64,000 nucleotides of DNA from the NCBI GenBank assembly GCA_037447605.1, contig CM074805.1:3713320-3777319 (forward strand). The letters are read 5' to 3'. Below the pieces are notes generated by a model that saw nothing but the letters and a program-made list of their open reading frames with translations, searched no databases and was not told the DNA's origin. Source of the DNA: Zygnema circumcarinatum (taxonomy: Eukaryota > Streptophyta > Zygnematophyceae > Zygnematales > Zygnemataceae). Shown here piece by piece: positions 45,700 through 59,041 of this stretch (its first letter is position 1; each line of letters opens with the position of its first letter). The position numbers and the translations under genes were made by a program.

Positions 45700-47933
45700 A
45701 TGCAGATGGACTGCCCGCACTTGCACTATCTCCACAACTCTTTCCCGCCTCCTCCACCGTCCTCTCCCGCTTTCCATCTCGGCAGCCTATTCCTCTCTGA
45801 AAGCTCGAGCCCTTCCGGAGCATGTGAGAGAAGCAGCCCCGCATCTGCCCCTCCTCGCATCGCCGTCATTTGCCCCCCCCCGAGCCTGCTTTATCGCACA
45901 ATTCAACCGTCGGATTTGGGGGTGCTGCAAGCACTTCACGAGGCTTTGTTCCCGATCAGGTCCGACATCAAACTCACTCCCAACCTATCCTCACAGTCAG
46001 CTCCCTAAGGAGCTCCATTCTGTCTGTTAGCAACTGCTTGTACGTCAGATGTTGAAATGTGGGGCAGAAGAATGCCATCAAACGTTAACACTCTTTTTCC
46101 TGTGGCATAATAACTTTTCCTTCCCTCTTGGACTTGTTCTGACCCAGCTCTTTAGGTGTTTCGCATTTCCTGGCAGATACGAACCGGAGTTTTTCACGAG
46201 TGTTGTCTATGGCCGCGGGATTGTGTCGTGGGCGGCGGTTGATGCGGCATCGCCGGATGGCCTTGTGGGCTTCGTGACGGCGCGAGTTGCTTCTATCAAT
46301 GAGAGCGAAGTGGGTTCGGCGAATTCTATGTTGCTGGAGGGAGATTTGGATGATTTGGCAGATGTTTGTTTGTAGCGTTGTGAGCATTGAAGCGCACTCA
46401 GCATTCAGTAGAGGAAGGGGCGTTGTTGGGTGTCGATTTGAACCCATACTTGTGTGGAAAGCAAGTGCAGGGATCTAGTTTATGGCTCAAGATATGGCAA
46501 AATGAGTACAAGAATGGCATTAGGACATTAAAAAAAGAAAAAAAACCGTTATGTTTGGAGGTGGTAACCGACGCAAAGTTTAGGGCACACTTTCGTGCAT
46601 GAACTTGTGCTGGAAGTGACATGGATTAAAGTGGATACTTTCCAACGTGTTCAACACAATCAGCTAGTTGTCCGCAAGACTTGAGCTTGCTTCAGTGCAT
46701 AATCTACTGCTCTTCTTCCCTCTGACCTAACAAAATCTTACTTGTATAGGTGCCTTTTTTCCAACCCACGATCATTACTATCTTCCTAACTGCCCAATTC
46801 GTGGAAGCTGCCTGTTTTCCCCTGCTGCTTAGCTGCCAGTTTCTCCACTTGAGCCGGTCCCTTACTGACTCTGAAAGCCCAAACTTATGCAGGAGGTGGA
46901 CCTGCTCGGCTACGAGCTTGGGCAGAGTGAACGGCAGGTCATTTACATTCTCACTCTGGGAGTAACCCAACCTTATCGAAAGCTGGGGATAGGTGAGTCC
47001 CCTCTCTTCTCCTCCCACCATTAGTGGGAGAGGGAAAACTATGCACATACTGGCGACTTGGCCTTCGTCCGAGATGCTTTTTTCTCTGACAGAAGCAGTG
47101 GCAGTTTCTCACTATCCCCAGTGCTCTGTTGCTCCCAGCATCCATGCTCATAGGGAAGGTGCTGGATTACGCTGCCAGCTGTCCTTCCTGCAGAGCTGTC
47201 TACCTTCATGTCATCGCATACAACCATGCGGCGATCCTGCTGTACAAAAAGAACCGTTTCCAATGTCTGAGGCGGCTCAGTGAATTTTACTTCATCGGCG
47301 GCAGTTTGTATGACGCCTACTTATATGTGTACTATGTAAACGGGGGACGCCGGCCCTTCTCGACAACGTACGTTTCTACCTTAACCCTCCCCATCCTTTT
47401 GTTTGATGCAACTCCTTTGGAAAGCGGCATTCCATTCCATCCCCTCCATTCCACGCAAGCTGCCGCAAAATGCTGGCCTGCCCGCCTGCATTTTAGATGC
47501 ACAATGTGCCGGCGAAACAAACAAACAAGCACGCATGCATGCATGCATGTCAAACATGAATGCTGCTTTCATAGCATGTAGCACGTGACTTCTTCCAGTT
47601 CTGCTGCTCCAACCAACCAACCAACCAACCAACCAACCAACCAACCAACCAACCAACCAACCAACCAACCAACCAACCAACCAACCAACCAACAGCGCTC
47701 TGCCATGTGGCAGCAGCGACATTGTGGGGTCCGCCGGGTCCTTTCTGCGCAGCTTCGTGGCGGTGGTGGAGCGGCTCCTCTTCTCCCCCCGCGCGGAGGG
47801 GGACGAGAAGAGGAGGAGGAGGCGGCGGAGGGCCGCCACGTGGCCGCTCCTCCGCGCGGGGGACCTCTGGGCGGCCCTCTTCGGCCGCACCGCGCTGCCC
47901 TGCGGAGAGGCCGCCGCCGCCCCGTGCGTGTGA
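45700..47933 (+). CDS. N-alpha-acetyltransferase NAA60 / MCC1-type GNAT
   Basis: Membrane-associated GNAT enzyme acetylating protein N-termini; the Arabidopsis relative MCC1 was first described as a histone acetyltransferase. Exons 45700-45959, 46177-46363, 46893-46992, 47139-47367, 47714-47933 (stop TGA), about 331 residues, all in frame. Recognisable run: [75 protein letters not shown] with the acetyl-CoA-binding RxxGx[41 protein letters not shown]. The C-terminus is hydrophobic and Arg-rich, as in the membrane-anchoring tail of this family. The N-terminal about 55 residues are Pro/Ser-rich and not conserved, so the start could be elsewhere. The last exon is very GC-rich and follows a CCAA microsatellite. 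Confidence 0.88.
47610..47692. repeat. (CCAA)n microsatellite in NAA60 intron 4
   Basis: About 20 uninterrupted CCAA units ending some 20 nt before the exon 5 acceptor. Confidence 0.97.
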
Positions 47934-47938
47934 AGGAG

Positions 47939-48340
47939 AAGGAGAAGGAGAGGAGAGGAGAGGAGAGGAGAGGAGAGGAGAGAGAGGAGAGGAGAGAGAG
48001 GAGAGGAGAGGAGAGGAGAGGAGAGGAGAGGAGTGGAAAGAGTGTAGGTTAGGGCAGGCTCAGGCAGGCAGGCAGGCAGGCCTGCGGGCGCCATTGAGAA
48101 AGCAGAAAGTTTTCCGGCAGGAAGGACCGTTTGGGTACGAGCAGGAAGTGTACAGTTGCCAGGAATGCGGGACGAGAGAGCTCTGTGAAAGAAAGTGAGA
48201 GGGGGGGGGGGGGACAGAGAGAAAGAGGGCAAAAGAGTGAGAGAGAGAGAAGAGAGCAAGAGAGGGAGAGAGAGAAAGAGAGCACGAGAGTGAGAGAGAG
48301 GGGGGGAAAAAAAGAGCGAGAGAGAGTCGTGGGCTGGGGA
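47939..48340. repeat. purine-rich GGAGA / GA repeats
   Basis: GGAGA pentamers at about 47950-48032, AGGC units at 48060-48080, then GA-rich and poly-G tracts at 48195-48340. The minus-strand 292-codon frame across this block is a repeat artefact. Confidence 0.9.
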
Positions 48341-49763
48341 GAGATAGAAGGACAGAGCTCTCTCGGTCGTCCGCCAGCCTCCTTGGGGCCGCAGAACATG
48401 CGCTGCTCTGGCCTAATATAGGGACTGCCGTTTCTGTCGACGCATTTGGCACTTCCGTGTGGGTGAAGAGCTTGCATGTTGTGGGGGAGGAAGAAGGCTT
48501 ATGTGCCCACTGCGCTGAGCATGTTCAATCATCTCCTTTATGAACCCTAGCAGCAAAAGCCTGAATTTTTACTATTGTGCTGTAATTTGCATTGGAGTCT
48601 GTCACACGTTTTAGTCACTTGGCACGTCTTGGCCACATCTATTTTTAACTTTCCTTAGTCGTTTTCTGAGCTAGAAAATTCGTCTGCTTTGTCAGGGAGA
48701 GGGGTAGGGAGAGGGAGGGAGAGGCTAAAGCTAGTAATGGCGTCAGGCGATTCTCAGCTGTGTTGTTTTAGGATTTGGGCTAAAGGGCAGCTCCCACTCA
48801 CCCATGTTGCTGCACAAGGGCGCTACGTGTGACTGGGTGTATTGCATGTATTGAAATCAGAACATTTGAATTGTTTGAAAAACCGAATGACACGAATGAA
48901 CCGAATGATGTCGGCGATGCTTCGAGTTGGAAGTCGTACGGCGACAATCGAGGAGTTAACCGGATCCTTCAGATTGCCCGAATCTTACGTGGAAAAACTG
49001 GAATCCACAAACCCTATAATGAGGTTTTGGGCTGACTTTTATATGATTAGGTTTGATAGCTCGATGTGAAGGTAGATTTGCCGCTATGAACACCTCCCTT
49101 TGATGCAGATCACAAGATCAGTCAGTGTAGGGCTCGCGGCTTTCATCCGCGTCCTCACCGGTTTCCACATGCGGGCGGTAGAAGTTCAACAGTTGAAACG
49201 AATAAAAAAAAAAAATGAGATATAAAGGTGGATCCTACGGTAGAGATAACCATAGCTCAAAAAGACGGCTGCCCTACACGATGTGTTAGAAAGGGAGGAT
49301 CAACTTCACAACGTTTTGTGAACTTAAGGAATCAATAGCTTCTCTGTAGTGCTTGCACATTCAACAATAGCCTTAAGAATAGTGAGAGGTCTTAAGTAGA
49401 CCGCACGCATACTAAAGCAGTCCCCATCCTCCTGTTTGAAGCTCTCTCACGCTCCCATACAACGAGCAAACCCTGATTATGCATCAGATATCCATGAAAA
49501 ACCATTCTTTTTTAAGAGAAGTCCTTATTCAAAATCAATTTCTTGTAGAAACAGATCATACACAATCACCAACATTTAATAATTCACTATTTTTCCTCAT
49601 AATTGACATTCAAAGTAGACACGCGTTTGCAATTTTTTAGCGTTAGCTCGATTGGTGTATTGCTACAAAATGACATCAAGGCCTTCACTTCAACTCGAGC
49701 TAATCGTGACTCACTTCTGTTTCTAACATGCTCAAGTTCTTCAATTTGTCCAGTTGCCGCCAG
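48341..49763. other. intergenic between NAA60 and the receptor kinase
   Basis: Probably the 3' UTRs of both genes. A short frame at 48829-49069 has no recognisable motif. An A-run lies at 49203-49215. Confidence 0.45.
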
Positions 49764-52700
49764 CTAGGTCACGGGCGTGTCGACGTTAAAAACTTCACTT
49801 AAGGAGGCAGTCTCTGCATCTCCAATTTGTGTCTCCTCCAACATTCGGACAACTTTTCCCATAGGCGGTCTCTGCAATGGATCATAGTCTAAGCATTGGA
49901 GGGCAACGTTGACCAGCACCGTTAGTTGCAGTTCATCATATCGGTGCTTCAAGGCAGGATCAAGTATGCCATCATGCGAGTTTTGCGTTTCCGATTGCCT
50001 TGCCTGCACCCATTTCAAATTTGTTCCACAGGTCACAAGTGAATTCAGGATTCATGTCGAGATTCAAATCAGAACAAAGATTCTGCACATGACAAGTACA
50101 GGCTACAGTTGTGCAGCAGCTCTTGTTGTTGGTTTGGCTGGATCCACTAGATCCACTAGAAACATTAGCAGACTGTGGATCCGTTCATACCAGGTCCACA
50201 AGATCCACATCGCCTGAAGCACTCCGCCCCGAGATCAACTCTAGAAGAACCATTCCAAAGCTGAACACGTCCACCTGCTCGCTCACGCTTTCCTCGCCAA
50301 TGTACTCAGGTGCCACGTAGCCCCACGTGCCCAAGACCTGACCAAGGAAAACATTACGAACAGAAGATGAAATTTTCTTTGAGACAAATACCATGCGAAA
50401 TAGTCGACAAGTGAATTCTTACGGAAGCAATGCACTAATTGGAATCTGAAACCTGGCAACTTACTCTGGTTGTCATTGAAAACACTCCATCTGGAAGGAG
50501 CTTCGCCAATCCAAAATCAGCAATTTTTGGCTGGAAGGCATCCGTCAAAAGGATGTTCGACGGCTTAATGTCTCTATGCACAATCCTTGGAGAACAGTCT
50601 TCATGAAGATAAGTGAGAATAGTCAAAGAAAGAAGAGCGAGTCAAGGAGTGCAACAAGTATGCAGTTAGCAAAGACCAGGCAGCCATAATACCTGGCAGG
50701 TTTCCTTTATCATGCGCACAAGAGCAGCACTATACATGCAATTGGCTTATCTTCGTAAGTAGATCACATCAAACCCTTTGCAAAACGTCAGACTTTATCA
50801 CGAGTATGGAATTGCAAGCTGTGGATGGATATGCAAGCGCCCTCGCAGTGCCTATTGCAATGCCGCAGCGTTGAATCCAAGATAGTTTCTCGTCAGCCTC
50901 TGCAGCCGCCAGAAAAAAAAAACATTTTTTTTTGGTATCGAGTGAATATAAGCGAAATGAAAGAAGGGAACGTTCTTTAGGCGCAAGTAGCTATGTTGTC
51001 ACGTTTTATCTCCATAACTAGCTATAAACGACTGAAACACCAAAAAAAAGTCATTCGAAAGGGTAAGGATCCCGAAACCTGCTCAATTGTATCGGATACA
51101 TACGAGTTTCATCGACTAAGGCAAGCAAAAAACGTCCAGATCCACTTCATCAACCATAGTAGACGCAAACGTAAACTTCGTTAGAGAAGACACCCATGTG
51201 AGAGACACACTGAGATAAAGTAAAGCCAATGAGAGCATCAATAGAACAACTTGTTGGAGAAATTCGCCGTACCGTGTAAGTGAAACGCCAGATTTCCGTT
51301 GGACACATATTCATACACGAGTATCCTGTGTTCGCCCTCATTGCAAAACCCAACCAGCTGTACGAGATTGCGATGATGGGTCATACTGATAATGTTGACC
51401 TCTGCTGCATATTCTGATTCCCCTTGACCTTGCGTTCCACTCCGATTCAACACTTTGATAGCAACCTCGCGGCCATCTTCAAGGAGGCCCTTATATACAT
51501 TTCCAAATCCTCCTCGTCCAAGAAGTGTGTCGAAGTGGAAACCCCTCGCTGCAATGACGAGTTCCTCATGACTGAACTGCAGAGGGCCGTCTGCACTAGA
51601 TACAGTGGCTGCAATTTTGCCAACACAATAAGTCAAAAGAGGAGATCAAAATCAAGATCGCTGCAAGATTTTATTCTAGATTATGTGGCCTGCAAAAGAA
51701 ACGTCCCTCGATTCTTTCTAAAACAGTTTATCGAGATACCAATTTTCACCTTCCAGATTCCGAAGTTTCACGTCAGAGGGCTGATCCGTGGGCTCAGATT
51801 CTGGGGTGCAACTTAAGCATGAAATGGCTGATTCACGAGGATAGTGCATTCAATAAGTAGTGTTTGCCTGCTTCTGGTATTGAAGAAAATCAACTAGGAA
51901 TATCTCACTGATGTTGTCAATAGGTTACAAAAAGAGACAAGTAATGCACTAAGGTTGACAACTTCACTTCTTTCTGTTTCGTGAGTTTCAGGAGGCTTAC
52001 CTGCTGGCCTCGTTTTCATCCTCCTCTTGGAAAGGATTATCCGCCTTACTATGAAACCGAGAATAAGGATGACCACAACAAGTAATGAAATCAATACTCC
52101 AATGAGAAGTCCCCTTTTGCTGGCACCTGTTGATGTTGTATCTTTTCCTGTTTCTTGAGGACAGGCGGCAGGTAGACCGTCGCCACAAAGGTATGGATTT
52201 CCATCTCGTCTGCACCCAAACCCCATAAATTTTGGAGAGCGTCTCCTTCGAAAGAGGAAAAAGCACAAATTAAGAGCTTAAATGCCCGCCCTTGAACAAA
52301 CATGAAGACTGGAAATCTGCCGAACTACACGAATCCCTGTTACTGGATGTTCACGATTGCTCATGCCTCAGCATAGACAAGTTATTTTTTTGATCGCCAA
52401 TATCTTGGTCATGACATCATCGACAACGTTTACATGATCATGTGGCACGCCATCAGCCATCAATTAGTTGCTGCGTGTAGGGATTACATGAGGTTGTCAA
52501 AAGGAGAGATCTTCCAGATATTCCGTGCTCTAAGAGTGGCAGACTAGTTAGGCCGAGCAGTTCATCGGCCCTGCCTGACACCCATCTCTACCAACTGGGA
52601 GGCCGGAAAGTGGTTTCCTAGGAGATTCTCTCTCATGAGATGTGCAGCTCTTTAATAAAAGTGTGACTATGGGCACTGCTGCCATCCAGTACAGGCCTCT

Positions 52701-55700
52701 ACCTCAGCCTTCCACTGGATCCCAAAATCACTAGACATTGCATTTAATAACCAATACCGTATTTAAAGTGATTCATTGTGTGCTTTCATTTGATGGTAAG
52801 ACCTGTGAGCTCTCACTACTGCCAACTATTCATTGAAAAAATGGCCTGAACTCAACCATACCTTAAATATGAACTCGCAGCAACGGCAGCCGGTACATAT
52901 CCACTGAAGTTGTTGAAGGAAATGTCACTGCAAGCCACAAATCGCTGAGTTTGTTATAAGCGTTTCAAAGGTTTTCACAGTATTCATTCTTTCTTGAAAA
53001 AGTTAGGGATGTTCTCTTACATCGCAATACTTGTGAAGCGCGAAAATACATCAAAGACACTTTGAGGTATCGACCCTGTGAACGAATTGTTGGCGACGTT
53101 CCTGCATCAACAAAGAAGTGTCAACTTTTTCTTTTTTTCTTTTTTTTTTGTACCGGATATTTATGGTTCTGTTAATGTGGTCAATGTAAGTACAGTGTAC
53201 GGTCGATAGAGGACGATAAGTGACCCCACGTGCTAGAGTTTTCGGGATTCGGGAATGGACGATGTGGGAAGTGAAGCGTCAAAAAGGAAGCCGAAGAGAC
53301 GTACTAGAGACGAGTGAAGGAGAGAGGCCGAGAGAGGAGGAAGGAGCAGCCCCAATAGCTAAGCTTGCGTTCGGATCAATAACATCCATGGGGCTGCACC
53401 ATGGAAGCACAATGCGTGGCTTTCTCGTTTACAATGCGTATTATGCGTGAAATTCCAGGAATTGAGTAGTATTCTATAAGTGTAATGCGTTCAACATTAG
53501 TCATACTCTGTAGTCAGCGGAACTTAACAGAAGTAACTCACTAACGCACGGCACGATTGCACGTGCGAGCGGACGCATCCGACGGCAGCGCGTGATAGTC
53601 GGACTGGAGGCTCTCGGGCCCCTCCCCTTAAAGAGCCTCAACTTGACTTGCTCAAGTAAGTCATGCATTTTAACCGCCGGGAAAAAATGGGCCATGCGCA
53701 TAGTGCCCGATTTCTCATCATTTCAATCGTGGGGTTTGCTGTGTATGGTGTTTCGATGGGCTGCATCGATTTCAAGTTCTCGGATGTAGCAACATCGGCA
53801 ACAACTTTTGGGCACCCGAAAACCAGACCTCCAAACTGGGGGGGGGGTTGGCCTGAGGGCCGGCCCACAACTCGACCCCCCCCCCCCCCCGGACAGGGAG
53901 GGTGCCCGGCCCGGTCTAATACATTTTAGAATGAATGGAGTGGCCCTGGCTCACTTGCTACGAAATTTTTGCAAGACTGTTTTGCGGTAATAGAAATAAT
54001 AATAACAATAGGAACAGCTCTACCAGTGTCGTCCTGGAGCCTCCTGAAACATGGGCATTGCACTAGGCCATTCTTTTTGGCTGAACCATGCTCCGGGGGG
54101 AAGGCCTGCTTCTAGATTCCCGTGAATGCAACCCAGCGGTTGTTCTATAATTTACCCATACGTTAGGTAATAAATATAATTCTTGTACTCAAGTAGACAA
54201 CTACACTTCAACCCTCCACCAAAGAAAAGCCTCTCATACAATATCTTAAGAGACATCTATACTTGCGAATTAGGGCAGACTTTACTTACAAAATAACTTC
54301 TGTAGCAGTTCCGTCGATTTCTGTTGGCAAATATTGGAACAGATTTGGAAGGACTCCAGTCATCTTATTTTTTGCAGCAATCCTGCACCACATCAATCAC
54401 CACGTCATGAATCATCTTGCAGAACATGGATGGCGCAGTCAGAGAACTTTGGCCCTCCTACAAGGAGGTTTATCATGAAAACAACGGATCAATATTCTCC
54501 GAAAGGAGGTCTATGACGGATATTAGTTTTGACGAGTTTCAGGAAAGCCAAGCTCGACGTTTCTCTTATCAACATGGCACTTCAATGAAAATAAATCGAC
54601 CTTCGCCGACGGGTGTTGTCCATGGCATTCTTTACGTGTTGCACGTGCAATTGAGGCTGCATTGTGTGGCGCCTTTTGGGCACGGCATGGAGTGAAACCG
54701 GAGGTCACACATGCATGCAGAGAGCAGCAATGTGCTCGACCTTGTCCAAGCCTTCAGTGATTCAATGGAGAAAAGTCGCAACCTAGCCAAAAATTGTGCC
54801 GAGCTACGTGCTTGGAATACTGCAATCGCGCTTAAATAGACTTGGGCTTTTGAAGGAATCGTGAAAATTGCACGAAGTACTGTTGTGAAATGTTACTGCA
54901 CTGCAGATTAGTCTCCTATGTTTTGATAACTAAGCCTTTGAGGCAGCTGATGTGATTTATTTAGAAACAGTGGAACCTCATCCTAACTTCTGTTCTGTAG
55001 GTGGTCGACATTTACGGGCTGTCACTACCCGTAGGCGCGCCCAAATGCAAGCAGCAGTCAAATAGACCAAAGATGGCTAGAAATGTACACAGGTATTGGC
55101 TCATTGGGCAACAATATCTGGGGTACCTAAGTTGGGTAGTTCTACCAAGTACCATAGAAGCACCATTCGTGATTTTCACATTTTTTATGCGTGAAATGGA
55201 AAACGTGCGATGCAATTCTAAATGTAAGGACACTCACAATGTTGATAAAACTGTTGCAGATTCGAGAACTTGTGGTAGGTCTCCCGAAAAATCATTATTT
55301 TCAATGTTTCTGTGCAAGTATTGGAAAACAACATTTGGGCAATTTCTTTCAAATCGTGACAGTTGCTCTATTTTTCTACCTATATTTGACGAGTGGAGAA
55401 GTTGAACTCCTTCCCATGGTTTCCTTTTCCAATGTATCATTTTCCCCACGGAGTACTGCCTTCCAGTTAAAATTCACTAAATCAATTTGTAGCGACCCTT
55501 CCTAGAACTCCATGCAATGTTAAGCAGCTGTAGACAACGATCGACTATTCACTGGTGCAGGTTCTGAGGCCAACACTATGAATTCTTGAAGTTCCTAACT
55601 CGATCAAAAAATAAAAACTTTGAAAATGTATCAAGTTAGAGGCGTGACACAAGCAAGCTGGTTTAAGTGTGTGCTTACAATGATTTTAGTTCTCCAACAT

Positions 55701-58700
55701 TGGTCAAAGTCAGCGGTCCTGTGAACTGGTTGTTGCTAATGTCTCTGCCCAGAAAAGAAAGAACATGGCTATAAAGAATGAAAGCTGAATCAACGACCAA
55801 ACATTATTCTAGTTATATGTCACATGCATCCTTATCCACCCTCTATTAAGAATATTCCAAGAATCCTAATGTTGTCAACATTAACAAATGTTAACATTTC
55901 TGTTTTTTCTGCTCCCTTTTTCTGTTTCTGTTACTATGACAATTTATCATGCTCAAAGGAATATCAACAAATTACTTCTCAAAATTCACTAAATGCAGGA
56001 CACAAGCAGGTAATTTTCAAAAGATGACGAATTAATATGATGTCCTGAGTCTGTAAGGTCTGTTTGCGGCGGGCATAGTTAAACTACCCACTACCAACAA
56101 CATTTGGAAACAATTTCAACGATTCTCACAAGCGACCTTCTGAATCTGCAAGAATTCGCATGCTCATCTGTGTAACCTACAGACATGCAAAACTACAGGG
56201 ACCTCATTCTGAAATTAATAAGAGCTACATACTCCGGATAAGAAGAACGGCTAAAAATACTAATATTTCCCTGGCGCATAAGTAATAAGGTATAGATACA
56301 TCTCTCCACTAATTTTATTTGGGAAGAAATGATTCTGTAGAGACATGGTTTGGATATATCCCCAGCAGCATGCCGGCTGTAGAAAGTAAGAAATTAAAAA
56401 CATGCGAAGAGTGCCTAGTGGTATTATACTTGACCAAGTGCGGTTATTGCTTGCATCACTCAAGTTCAAGATAACGCATCAATCAAAAATAAATTCGTGG
56501 TTTAAGCCTAAAAAATGCACGTAACAATCCTAAAAAGAAAATTTCCCCCATATAGTTTCATTTATGGACGAAATTATCTTCAGTTACGTCTAGTTTGTAA
56601 AGTATCAGAAAATGAAAGAAATAAGAAAAGAAAAAACTGAAAAGGAAACAATCTGCTCCATTACGTTTTCTAATAACGCAATGACTCTTCTCTTGGCCCT
56701 GGGCGGCGCTGCTTACATGTAAGTGCAATTTGGCGGAAACGTGTCATCGAAAATGCTTCCATTAAAAAAATTCGATGGGAAATATCTGCACAAATCCATC
56801 AAAAAATTAACGTCAAACCTATTTTTTTATCCTATTCGTAAATTGCCAGTTTTCCTTCATCCATGAAGTGTGTCATTCTATGAATACGATACGCCCAAGT
56901 TCAACAAGTAAACATGTTATGAAACGGCTCCACAGTCGAGATTGCATGATGCCAAGTTGCAGAAAATGGAAATATTGGAAAAGAGTCTCGAGAGGGCGAC
57001 CATCCAACTCAAAGCACTCATATCAGTCCGTGCACTGCGGAAAAGTTGAGGTGAGAGGGAAAGAATGGGAAGCAAATGTATCTTACATTTGTGTGAGGTT
57101 TGCCAGCTTGTGCAACCTCGGTAGCTCCCCAGAAAAATTGTTGTATGCAATGTTTCTATACACAAAAAGATACCGTGACCAAGCAATATAGTCAAGAACT
57201 ATCATTCAGATGTAATCAAATGTACCCTTTCAGGAGGAATGGGAGTTAGAGTGGAAAATCTAGTAGTTAAAAGGGGAAGTCGAGGAAGAAGTCAGATACA
57301 AACTGTGGAGGATGTTCGAGCCCATCATGTGCTTTGATCATGGCGTCACATAAATGATAAACCTTTACGCTATAAGAGAAAGGTTTTTAAGATTAAGTTC
57401 TTACGTATAATCTTTGAATGCGAACCTGATAAATTTGAGGAACAACAAATAAACCTTTGACCTTAGCCATACTTCATTCCTCGTCAGAAGCGCAAGAGAT
57501 AGAGAAGGTTCTGCAGTTCAGACAGAAATGTCTTGAGATTTTCAAAGTGTGAGTTGATTCAAAATCGTACATGAACCGAAGGCTGCTCAAGGAGGCCATG
57601 GAACTCGGAATCGATCCATTCATGGACGTGTTCACAATAGTCCTGCGATCAAAAGAAAAAAAAAATTACGATTTTTGTCACAGGATTTGCTCTGAGGGGG
57701 TCTTCAAACAAGTCATCTAGAGCGAGCAAAACATTCAGAAATCCAAGTTCCATTGAAATCTTTTTTTCTGCAATCACTGCTGGATATCTCTTATCCATTG
57801 GAACTAGCCATGTGGACTCCCAAATTGGAAATCTATGCCAAATATTGTGAGACCACAGCCTTCAGCTTCTGAGGTGATGGTAGGATCTAGGTTTGGTTCA
57901 TATTTAAAGCCAAAAATATCTGTATTCACGTCTCCACTTGGCATGCATCACTCTGCTCAAAACTTTCACAACGAATTCAAAACACAGAATCTGTTGAAGA
58001 AACGAAGCGCTTTGATATGACAATAGCCTTTAGAGAGAACTTCTTCTGGGGGGAATAGCATGCAGGAATGATGAAGGCCCTTCGAAAAATTACTTACAGA
58101 GATGCAAGACTCGTCATGTTCGCGATACTCTCACTGAGCGTCCCAATTATTCCCTGCCCATATATGGTCCTGTTGATCGGACACATAAAACAAGGAGAGG
58201 GCATCAACAGAAATAAGGGGGTCATCGGCAGAGAGGCGAGCTTGGTGTGAGAGTGTTGTGACCACATATAACCTTTAACAACACAAGGAATTCACAGTCT
58301 TCTTCTACCAGCACTCGCGAATTTTCTTCATAAATGCGGCAGTTACGAACAGTTGAACTCAATAGTCACGAGTATACGGTAAAAAATAATGAGAAAACAA
58401 ATCTTTTTCGAATTGGCTTTAGCTGTTTCGCTTGTCGAAAGTGATTAAGGTGAGGGGAAGAGTTTTAAAATAGTTGAATGTGTAGACATATTTACATGGA
58501 CCTACCATAACAGCGTTCAGCGTCACATATCATAGGGAATAGGGTCATTTCGGTACATGTCCAATTCGAGTTCATGAATTTCTCATAGTGACATTACATG
58601 CAGATTTAAGAAACATGATGCAGGAGCCGAGTAGCACAACGATTAAACGCACATCGCGGAGATGTGGAAGGAGAGGTGAGCGACATTATCGCAGGATGAG

Positions 58701-59041
58701 GGATTTCGTGTGGTCCGTTCTATGAATATGTTCGAAAGGCAGGCAGGAGAGTCACATGTACAATCGCTAGATATGCTTAGCAGTGAAGTTCCATGAGAAA
58801 TTTCCGAATTCAATGTTTCCGTCAAATCAATCTTGCGTTCAAAAAAGAAATCCATGATCCAAGAATTGCTGGCGTCAGCACTGCAACACATACATGGCAG
58901 TGATGGCTTTCGTTTTGTTATCGCACGCGCTGACAATCCTCAAAGGGTTGTCAGCGCAAGGGTCCCCCGTCTTCCACCGTCCGTTGCTGTTCAGAAAAGT
59001 CGATCCGCGCAAGTTTTCCGCGACATCGTTGTACGCTTTAA
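49764..59041 (-). CDS. leucine-rich-repeat receptor-like kinase (signal-peptide exon not found)
   Basis: Single-pass plasma-membrane receptor kinase. Minus-strand exons seen: 59041-58882 (N-terminal LRR cap, [14 protein letters not shown]), LRR exons mostly about 72 nt at 58169-58098, 57642-57571, 57155-57087, 55744-55679, 55309-55238, 54382-54290, 53101-53021, 52927-52862 (for example [37 protein letters not shown]), then 52209-52001 ([10 protein letters not shown] and membrane helix [20 protein letters not shown]), 51800-51750, 51608-51273 ([18 protein letters not shown]), 50899-50833, 50612-50465 ([18 protein letters not shown]), 50337-50191 ([10 protein letters not shown]), 50003-49764 (stop TAG). 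The kinase keeps P-loop, Lys, HRD, DFG and APE, so it should be active and of RD type. One or two LRR exons may be missed. Intron 50832-50613 is AT-AC. Confidence 0.88.
50613..50832 (-). other. U12-type AT-AC intron in the receptor kinase gene
   Basis: On the minus strand the exon ends GCGCTTGC and the intron starts ATATCCATCC, close to the U12 5' consensus ATATCCTT. It ends TATTCTCAC, with a branch-like TTCTTTGAC about 10 nt upstream and another, CTCCTTGAC, further up. Joining restores [19 protein letters not shown] in frame, the conserved kinase subdomain VI sequence. No GT-AG alternative keeps the LAYLHE motif. Confidence 0.75.
53838..53890. repeat. poly-G / poly-C hairpin in an LRR intron
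   Basis: Ten G at 53838-53847 followed by TTG, and CAA before fifteen C at 53876-53890. The two runs can pair as a GC hairpin. It lies in the intron between the LRR exons at 53101 and 54290. Confidence 0.85.

Noticed and set aside
47610-47692. regular repeat resembling an array
   Set aside because: Four-base microsatellite without spacers; not a CRISPR array.
47381-48259. 292-codon minus-strand open frame
   Set aside because: Runs antisense over NAA60 exon 5, the CCAA microsatellite and the GGAGA repeats; the repeated WLVG and LLSS peptides are pure repeat translation.
48829-49069. two overlapping 68-75 codon frames
   Set aside because: No recognisable sequence and no supporting neighbours.
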